Assembly: GCA_027559495.1 (NCBI GenBank)
Contig: JAMXSV010000015.1
Coordinates: 806,001 to 870,000 of the forward strand
Source of the DNA: Aurifilum marmelostoma
Taxonomy: Eukaryota > Ascomycota > Sordariomycetes > Diaporthales > Cryphonectriaceae
Reading direction: 5' to 3'
Length of the DNA: 64,000 nt
Both the position numbers and the translations under genes were made by a program. Each line of letters starts with the position of its first letter. Position 1 is the first letter of the stretch. The notes below the pieces were generated by a model, which was given only the letters and a program-made list of their open reading frames with translations, did not search any database and was not told the origin of the DNA. Positions 57,130 to 64,000 of this stretch are shown here, in pieces.

Positions 57130-57906
57130 GCAAGATGTTGTTGGCGGCCGATCCGGAGCCATACTGTTCCACGCGAGATACGTTACCAGCTGTGAGAAAC
57201 AAGAAATGAGAGTGAATAAGAGGTCATCATCTCCATGTTGAATTCAAATCTCTACAGGATCAGAACAGCAGTGCTGAGGAGAGAATCCGTGGCGCATCAT
57301 GGCGACAATATGTTTGCAACTTCGACCTTACTCACGCCAATTTAAGCCTTGTTTGCGAACATTCCGTCGCCGCCGCTTCTTGACTGTGTGCCCCGAGCGT
57401 CCGATCCTCCGTCTCCTAATGTCCGGTCTCGACCCCGGACCGGGTTTCGCTTTGCCAAAGCTGGACCACGGCAGGCGTGATCTAACCACATTACCTGTCC
57501 TGCGTCTCTTGACATAACTTTATGAAATACTCTGCAGACCACCACACCCTCTCTCCCTCTAGTCATTTATGGGCTTTCCCTTCACCAATCGAACCCCTGA
57601 GTGCGTGTCTGTTAGCACCACGCCTTGACGTCACTGCAACCACAACTTGAGACTAGAAGCAGGGTTTGGGATAGAAATATGACGGTGGGTGCAAGGAGAA
57701 ATTGCGGAGGATGTGTGTGTGTGTGCGCGCGCCTGCGCTTGTGACCTGTTGTAGTGGTTGAACAAAGTTGGTGCACAAGGCATAAGAAGAAGACGATGCG
57801 CACTGCCACTGTGGCGTGGGAAAGCGGGCGCTTTCGCTACCTCGCACTGCTCTCTTCGGCTGAGAAAATAAGAACAGTGTCCAATTACTTCAATCAATAA
57901 AGAGCT
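57130..57906. other. Intergenic region, TF2 / small acidic gene
   Basis: 0.78 kb between diverging starts; no further gene. It includes an alternating purine-pyrimidine run listed separately. Confidence 0.45.
57711..57732. repeat. Alternating purine-pyrimidine (TG)n(CG)n tract
   Basis: 22 bases of strict alternation, ATGTGTGTGTGT passing into GCGCGCGC; a sequence type able to adopt Z-DNA. It lies 175 bp upstream of the small acidic gene's ATG. Functional meaning unknown. Confidence 0.7.
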
Positions 57907-58209
57907 ATGCCTTTGACCAAAGGTTAGTCATCTCAGTCTTCACTCAGGTTCAAGACAGCATTTTGTTCTGAAAACTCCTCTGCTAAGAATCACTTGGAAA
58001 TAGATACCGCCGAGGCCACCACCGGGGCTGGCGATGCCCTTGAACAAGCTGAGGCCAAGAAGGAGAGTGGTCCTGCTGCCACTGAAGGATTCAAGGGAGA
58101 GAAGGCTCTGGATGAGGCTATCGGCGACACAGGCGGGGAGGACCCAGAGGTCACTTCTGCAGCTGATGATCCGCTCGAGAAGGCCGAGGCAACCAAAGAG
58201 TCCACTTGA
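57907..58209 (+). CDS. Small acidic two-exon protein, 73 residues
   Basis: Exon 1 57907-57922 (MPLTK plus one base), GTTAGT donor, TAG acceptor, exon 2 58004-58209. The joined frame is rich in Glu, Ala, Lys and Asp and has no signal peptide, membrane segment or recognised domain. Two related units are visible: GDALEQAEAKKESG near the start and DDPLEKAEATKEST at the end, suggesting an internal duplication. Such small charged, probably disordered proteins occur widely in fungi and are often stress-induced, but no function can be assigned. It lies convergent with the bL27m gene. The splice model is good but the gene is short, so confidence is moderate. Confidence 0.5.
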
Positions 58210-58473
58210 GATATCATTGGAAATGAGTCGACGAGAAACAAGATAATCGACAGGAAAAGATCACATACCGCTGTATGAATGTATAGCTGCGCCATGTTTC
58301 ATTAGGTACACCAAGAAATTGATCGTGAAGACTGCCTGGATGAGAGGCCGAAGAATACAATCTGACCTGGCGGGCTCGTACAAGCTGGGCGGGGCCTCAC
58401 GTACACCCAGAGCACTGGATTGGAACCTTCTTGTATTGATGCACCGTTCCTAGATATCATACATCGACCTGAC

Positions 58474-59871
58474 TTATGCATCGGCCGGTTTTGGCGTCTC
58501 GGGGACCTTGGCTTCTTCCTGGGCATTCACAACCGTCTCCCCCTCAGCTGGCACGGCCTTCTCCGTCTTGCCAGCACCGCGAGCCCGCTGCTTTGCCAGC
58601 TTGGCCGCCCTCTTCCGCTCCTCCGCGATCCTCTCCTTCTCCTTCTCCGCCCTCACCAGCTCCTTGTCCGCCTTGATCTGCTTAATCCTCTCCTCCCGCC
58701 TATGCCTCTTTGCCCGGAACCTGGCCTTGCGCCCACCAAGTTTCCACGGTGCCGTATACATCGTCCTGCTCGCCAAACGACCGATAGCCGCGTTACTCTC
58801 CGTGTATGAGTAATTACGCGAGTTAAGGTGCAGCACCTTAGTGCGCCGGCGCTCGAGCCAGCGCTTCTGGATGAAGCCAAGAGGCAGGACAAACTTCTTC
58901 TTCTTGGCGCGTGTCCGCTTCTGTCCGGAGCCGACCTCACCGGCATTGGCTGCGGTGGCCTGAGCTGCAAAGGTGTCTGCGGAGACCGGCTCGTCCCCAG
59001 GCCCTGCTGCAGCAGCTGGGGACGAGGATACTGGTGCTGTCTGACCCTCCTGACCTTGTTCCGTCACGTTGGCGGCGGCAGCGACCTGATGCGCCTCGGC
59101 CATCTCTCTCTTCTGATCCTTGGACCACAGACTCTTCTGCAGCTTTTCGATGTTGTATAGACCACCCTTGCGCAGCACGCGCGTGGGGATGCCGCTGGGC
59201 GACACCGCCTCACTGGGCCCCTTCGAAGGCTTGCGTACGTGGGCTACCATGCCGAGTTTTCTGCGCCTTGGCTCGTTCCTCGGATAGGGAAGCGTGTCCT
59301 CCTTGTTGAAGGCGACGCCGATGTACTGACGGTCTGGGTGCAGCTCCGGGTCGCGGTAGTACTTCACGTAGCCCGCCACCGTGGCGTGAATTGTGTGGTC
59401 GCGCCCGCGGAGGGCATTCTCGCCTGGGTGCCAGATCGTACCGCGCTGCTTGAAGATGATGTTGCCGGGAATAACATATTGATCTATTGGTCGTGAGGAG
59501 AAGCAGGACTACCGTCAGCTTGATTCAAGTGTGTTGTGTATGGTTAAGATCGCGCAATCATGTCGTGGACAGAAACTGCCGTATATGCAGGTCTGCAGCG
59601 GTGGACGCTGTTGCTACATACCGCCAGTCTTCTTCGCACCCAGCTTCTTGGCTATCGTCTTCTTGTTCGGTATCCTATACGCTCCCTGCGACTTGACACT
59701 GGCATACCTCCGGCCCTCGACGACCCCATTCCCATCTGCTGATCGTGTCGGTATCGGTAATAAGGGTATCGCAGATCGTATTGGCAGTGTAAATGTCGCC
59801 AGAACTGGTCTATGTCCGCCATGGATGACAGCAGCCTGTAGTGGCCGCTGTAATTGGGCGAGCCGCATCAT
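58474..59871 (-). CDS. Mitochondrial large-subunit ribosomal protein bL27m (MRP7/MRPL2)
   Basis: Two exons, 59871-59622 and 59483-58474, giving 419 residues. An N-terminal basic mitochondrial presequence (MMRLAQLQRPLQAA...) is followed by the bL27 core: YASVKSQGAYRIPNKKTIAKKLGAKKTGG joined over the intron to DQYVIPGNIIFKQRGT, then WHPGENALRGRDHTIHATVAGYVKYYRDP. The long C-terminal extension (EPRRRKLGMVAHVRKP, KKKFVLPLGFIQKRWLERRRTKVLHL, a Lys/Arg/Glu-rich helix around IKADKELVRAEKEKERIAEERKR) is typical of fungal Mrp7, which is much longer than bacterial L27. It works near the peptidyl-transferase centre of the mitoribosome. Housekeeping gene marking the end of the cluster. A 342-bp divergent promoter is shared with LCL2. 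Confidence 0.95.
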
Positions 59872-60213
59872 GGGTTGAGGTGTGTCGCGAGCTCCCTCTT
59901 CGAAAAAGGCGCTGCGCGTATGCTACTTGCTATTGATCATGATGAGCTTGGCGAAAAATGTCGTCCCCTTCTAGCCATTTGATGGCTGACTCAGCGCGAC
60001 GATAACGATAAGAGCTCGGGTGCGAGGCCGGTGGTGGTGCTGTGGATTTGGCCAAGTTGCGCCTGGCAGGGAATGGGTGACTGGACAGTTTTCCTCGAGA
60101 ACAGAGTAAACTGTAAAACGAATGCACATCGTGTATTTCCTCGCAACTCGACGTCAACACCTTGTTTTATCATTCCGCTAATTCCTTAAACGAGGCCTTT
60201 GTCAGAAGACAAA
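59872..60213. promoter_or_regulatory. Divergent promoter, bL27m / LCL2
   Basis: 342 bp between two diverging housekeeping starts. No coding content. No cluster motif seen. Confidence 0.5.
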
Positions 60214-60656
60214 ATGCATTTTCCTCTTTCCCTCTCGCTCCTCCTCTCCCTGCTGGGGCTCGCCAGCGCACAGTTCAACTTCTTCGAGCAGATGTTTGGT
60301 GGTGGTGGCGGAGACGGCGGCCACCAACACCAGCAACAGCAGCAGAACGTCCCCTCGGATTCCTCATTCTACAGGTCACAAGTTGATAGAGGTAAGATCT
60401 CTTCCACGCCTCTGCAGACAGAAAAAAAGACTGTCCTATGTTAACGTTACTCCGGAATACAGCGTACTGCAGCAACTACTTGTGCCCCGACACCCTCGCC
60501 TGCGTTCACTTTCCACACCACTGCCCTTGCGCTTGGCCTAGTCACGAGGATAAGTTCGAGCTTGCGGACGGACAACGGATATGTGTGTCCAAGGGTGGTT
60601 TCAAGGAAGGAGAGGCGGCACGGAAAGTTGAGCTGGCAAGGAAGGGGTTGCTGTGA
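60214..60656 (+). CDS. lcl2: Long chronological lifespan protein 2 (LCL2)
   Basis: Two exons, 60214-60391 and 60463-60656; 123 residues, the usual size. Signal peptide MHFPLSLSLLLSLLGLASAQ, then FNFFEQMFGGGG with a His/Gln-rich stretch, and the cysteine-rich core AYCSNYLCPDTLACVHFPHHCPCAWPSHEDKFEL, followed by QRICVSKGGF. These features are diagnostic of the fungal LCL2 family, implicated in yeast in ER-associated degradation and chronological lifespan. Splice phase (GTAAGA donor, CAG acceptor) joins exactly at the Ala before Tyr-Cys. Unrelated to the polyketide cluster. Confidence 0.93.
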
Positions 60657-61284
60657 GAACACTCGGCGCGACAAAGGGCATATAGGACAGCGTGCATGGC
60701 GAGCCGACCGAATAGACTGGCTTCACCGAGAAGCTGCTGCGCAAGAAATAGACTTGCAAAGACAAATACTAATGAGCGAAGAAAGGTTCGCTGCGTCCTG
60801 GACATGTGCCGAAACGGCAGGGTACGATGATCTGGCACTCGGCCATTGCATTGTGATGGGTTCGTCGACCGAGTCAAATCTTGACGATTGAAGCACTTGT
60901 GTCGATGAATCAAGATCTCGAATTGAGTCGACTGTTGTGTAGACTAATGCTAGCCTCGCAAGGTTGCCAGATGCCGCTGTCTTGCGAGCCATGGCAAGTT
61001 TTGCACCATGTGCATAACAAGAAAAAAAAGAAGAAAAAAAACCACGTAACCATTGCCTTTCTGGCATCTGTAATTGCTTCGTATTCTTCGTCTGAACCCC
61101 ACAGAAAAACAACGCACAAAGACGACGTTTCCAATCAGGTGACGCCCATCCGCCGTTCGCCATAAGGTGACCTCAGATAATGTGATTGCTAAAAGACAAG
61201 AAACGCTGATCCCGTAGCTCCACCAATGTGCTCTTGTTGCTGTCATCCAGACTCCTGAACTGCTTCCACGAGAGCCTAGCACCG
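60657..61284. other. Intergenic region between convergent genes
   Basis: 0.6 kb; no gene seen. It includes an A-rich tract (61021-61040), presumably part of a 3' flank. Confidence 0.5.
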
Positions 61285-62157
61285 CTAAGCGGACCTGCCA
61301 TTAACCCCGGCCGGCAGTGGAGGCACCGGGGGTACGGCGCTGCCGTTTCCCTCCTGGTCATCACCATCCTCCTCGTCGACCAGCTCATCGAGATCCTCGG
61401 GGTGGCCCAGGAACTGCGTAACCTCCTTCATCTCGTAGTGCTTCTTTCTCATCTCCTCGAAGCGGCGGTGCTTCTCCCGCTCCTCGGGGGACAGACCCGA
61501 CTGCTCCTCGTCGTCGACGACATGCACGCGACTGCCGCTGCCGCTGTGCTTGCGCTTGTTGTTGGCGAGTTCCACCTCGTCGAGCGGGATCTCGGGGACG
61601 GCCTCCTCAGGCTCGCCGAGAGACATGACGGGGATCTCGTCCTCGTTCTGACCCTTTGTTGTCTTGGCCTTGGCGCCGGCTCCGACCGCCGCTCCTCCGA
61701 CAGGCTCGTCGTCATCGCTAGGGTCCTCAGCGGGGTCGTAGTGCTTCGCGTACGGCGTCTTGGGCTCCGTAATCTTCATGGTGCTCGTGCGCTCCTGCTC
61801 GGTCAGGTACAGGTTGGCCTCGTCCCACTTGATGCGAGGGTCGGCATCCTCGTTGGGGTCCGCGACAGAGGGCGTGCGTGAGCTCAGGCGCCGAGCGCCG
61901 CCAGGGCGGCTGCCTGCGGTCGAGGAGGAGCGTCGGTGGCCTGCATTGATCTTGGTGTTCTCGATAGTGACCTCCTTCTCCGACACAGGGTGCTCGGGAG
62001 ATGCGGCGTTGATGATAGCCTGCGGGAAGGTGCTGGGTGCGTTGGGCGAGATGGGAGGCGAGCGCTGGAACGAGTTCTTGAGGATTCCCTTGGGCCGTTT
62101 GACATTGGGTGGTGGCGGCGAATGAGAAACAGGGCTGGTGTCTTCAACCGCGGCCAT
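61285..62157 (-). CDS. Protein phosphatase inhibitor 2 family protein (Glc8-like)
   Basis: Intronless, 290 residues, ATG at 62157. Inhibitor-2 signatures are visible: RPKGILKNSFQRSPP near residue 20 (the KGILK protein phosphatase 1 contact), IKWDEANLYLTEQERTSTMKITEPKTPYAKHYDP at about 128-160, an acidic stretch (AEDPSDDDEPVGG), and a C-terminal helix EREKHRRFEEMRKKHYEMKEVTQFL followed by acidic residues. IPP-2/Glc8 proteins bind and modulate PP1 (Glc7) in the cytosol and nucleus. The order KGILK, then the LxxxER region, then HYEMKE is that of the family. Conserved housekeeping gene; no link to the secondary-metabolite cluster. Confidence 0.9.
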   Translation of the reverse strand: MAAVEDTSPVSHSPPPPNVKRPKGILKNSFQRSPPISPNAPSTFPQAIINAASPEHPVSEKEVTIENTKINAGHRRSSSTAGSRPGGARRLSSRTPSVADPNEDADPRIKWDEANLYLTEQERTSTMKITEPKTPYAKHYDPAEDPSDDDEPVGGAAVGAGAKAKTTKGQNEDEIPVMSLGEPEEAVPEIPLDEVELANNKRKHSGSGSRVHVVDDEEQSGLSPEEREKHRRFEEMRKKHYEMKEVTQFLGHPEDLDELVDEEDGDDQEGNGSAVPPVPPLPAGVNGRSA

Positions 62158-64000
62158 ATTTGCAGGTTATCTGGAGGCGACTTGTTGTGGGTGTTGTACG
62201 AGATCTGACAGTTTGCGGGTCGTATGACGTTGGAAGAGAAGAAAAGGTCGGAGAGGGGGCGGGAGGTAACAAGAGGTGGAGAGAGCAGCAGCAGAATGAC
62301 GATATATGCCTTGAGGTGCGGAAGCTAGAGGGACCTCTGCGCAGTACAAGTCAGTGCCTGGTGGGGCTTTTTGTATTGAGTGCCCATGATCAAGGAATAG
62401 ATTGCGGGGTTGAGGGGGGGGGAGCGCTGCTCTGGACAGGGGTTACAGTGGGTGGTGGGTGGGCTGCCGGCTAAGAGCTACTGTGTACTGGGCCAGAACA
62501 GATCTATGGGGGGTTCTGGGCCGTCACAACTAGAGGAGTCTTCTGGCTTCTTCCACTCCCTTGTATTGGTAGGTGTTGGATAAACCATGTTCCTGGAAAC
62601 AAGGGAACATGCGTTCACCTGAGTGTTCGAGATGTTTCTGCTGACATCCTGCAGGGTTTTCAAGTCAGCAGACACATGAGTCTGTTGCAAGAGTGTCCTT
62701 TCTTTTTGCCTGGCAATCACGTTCCTGAGTGTAGAGCAGCAGATGAGAAGACGTCTTGTCAGCAGACCGCAAGGCCGTCCAACGTCCGATGACCAGGTCC
62801 AAGGTCTGATGAAACGGAGTGAATGGGCTGTCGCCAGTGTTTCAGGAACGCACAATGAAAGGCTCATCTACAGCCAGATGCAGATTACGATATCATCTAC
62901 GTTGTGATTCTTTTTGCTCTGGAATGTGAGTCGTATGAAGGAGAGTTGTGGGATAAAAATGCGGAAGTACTGTCGCAGCAAGTCCACCCACCCTCCTCGA
63001 GGTTTTCGATTGATCCTTATCAAACGATATCAGTAACCCTCTTTCATGGGGGTACCTCTTAGCTTATTCCGCCCGTGAATCTAGCAGCTGGGATAATACA
63101 AGAAATACTTCTGATCCGCTGCCATCTGATGAGTATCGTTACTGCTTGCGTTATGCTTTAACATGTGATGCCCTGGATATTGTGCATCAGTTCTCTGCGG
63201 CGGCCGTGCTATCTGAAAACCCTAGTGGCTCCGGCTGAAGGGATATCACCCTTTTCTGCACATCATATCACGACATTTCCGCCCCTCGCACGGCAACACG
63301 TCGTCCTGCAGCGACCATTGAGTGCTGACAGGCATCAGCCAAAACAGGTGGCTTGGTGCATCGCTCAGTAGATCACGCAGCGCCAATGCAAACTACTGCA
63401 GCTCTGACATGACCTGGTCTCCTGCTCACGTGGCCCGATACGGTCGCGATCGTCTCGCGATCGTCGTGCTACCATCGAGTTTTGCACTTGTCGGAAGGGT
63501 GAACGAGCCTCAGCTGCTCCCTTGTGCCCTCCTTTTCTTCCTTTTTCTTCATCTTCTATCTCCTATTCTCTTGCCTGTTGGGTTAGATTCTCGAATAAAA
63601 ACTCACCACAGCAGCCTCGCTTGAATCACTGCAGCCCTGTCTGCCTAGGTATTACTGCGCCCATTGCAACACCCAAGTGCAAGGCCAGAACGCTGGAGAA
63701 ACATGGCTCAAGGGCGTCATATTCGAAATTCATACAATATAGTGATTTACGCATTCTGTTAGATTCTGAGGTTTGGCTTTTTGAGTGGTTGTGGCCATGC
63801 GGACTTTTCCTAGGCCCTGACATTGACTTGGAAAGGAGCCTCAGCTGCTTCATTCCCTACGAGCCATCCTCACAGGACCCCCTCGAGCTCAATTACATCC
63901 ACTGATAAGGAGCCTCAAATATTAAGGCTGATGGGATGATGATTCACGCAGAGCCAGAGCACCATGCCCCCCCCCCCTCCCCAACCCCCCCCCCCCACGA
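62158..64000. other. Right-edge stretch without a supported gene
   Basis: 1.8 kb. Poly-G at about 62416-62424 and several unrecognisable frames (62478-62867 -, 63522-63905 +). Nothing with a start, splice logic and family match. Promoter of the phosphatase-inhibitor gene occupies the left end. Confidence 0.45.
63967..63996. repeat. Poly-C low-complexity tract
   Basis: About 30 bases almost entirely C, interrupted by T and AA. Simple repeat; length in assemblies of such tracts is unreliable. Confidence 0.8.

Noticed and set aside
63522..63905. 127-codon frame near the right edge
   Set aside because: No recognisable domain, and its start is not an evident gene start; not called.
1..64000. CRISPR arrays, prokaryotic operons, insertion sequences or viral elements
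   Set aside because: None seen; the window is plainly fungal nuclear DNA with spliced genes.

Overview
The window is nuclear DNA of a filamentous ascomycete (Pezizomycotina, most likely a Sordariomycete; species not determinable). The signs are short spliceosomal introns of about 50-110 bp, Zn2Cys6 regulators, multidomain iterative polyketide synthases (PKSs), and fungal housekeeping genes (mitochondrial bL27, LCL2, a protein phosphatase inhibitor-2/Glc8 homologue). All exon coordinates were derived by hand from reading frames, splice signals and conserved motifs.

Left flank (1-11 kb): a T5orf172/GIY-YIG-type protein (-), an AAAP amino-acid permease with nine exons (+), a small secreted Hce2/Ecp2-like protein (-) and one unrecognised small ORF (-).

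Centre (11.4-57 kb): a large polyketide biosynthetic gene cluster. In order: five-exon highly reducing PKS (-), EthD-domain protein (+), 14-TM DHA2-type MFS transporter (+), short-chain dehydrogenase-like protein (-), Zn2Cys6 regulator 1 (+), non-reducing PKS with SAT-KS-AT-PT-ACP-CMeT-R architecture (-), FSH1-type serine hydrolase (+), acyltransferase (-), salicylate-hydroxylase-like FAD monooxygenase (+), secreted FAD amine-oxidase-like protein (-), cytochrome P450 (+), and Zn2Cys6 regulator 2 (-, possible edge). This pairing of HR-PKS with a reductase-terminated NR-PKS, plus FSH1 hydrolase, FAD monooxygenase, acyltransferase and SDR, is the signature of azaphilone clusters (azanigerone, chaetoviridin, asperfuranone types). 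Inferred logic: the NR-PKS makes a C-methylated aryl aldehyde released by its R domain; the monooxygenase hydroxylates and dearomatises it, giving a pyranoquinone bicycle; the HR-PKS supplies a reduced, methyl-branched chain, joined either through the SAT domain or by the acyltransferase; the P450, SDR and FAD oxidase tailor; the MFS protein exports. The product is not known from sequence alone.

Right flank (57-64 kb): a tiny two-exon acidic protein, then bL27m, LCL2 and the phosphatase inhibitor, which mark the return to the conserved genome.

Main observations: (1) five introns of the cluster are best read as GC-AG, concentrated in the MFS, P450 and NR-PKS genes; (2) an ATCGGAG(T/C) motif recurs in the shared promoters of the cluster, including an exact inverted 13-mer pair between NR-PKS and hydrolase; (3) the acyltransferase and the SDR lack the usual motif residues; (4) a 19-bp near-perfect palindrome lies upstream of the SDR; (5) a 14-nt microexon is inferred in the monooxygenase.
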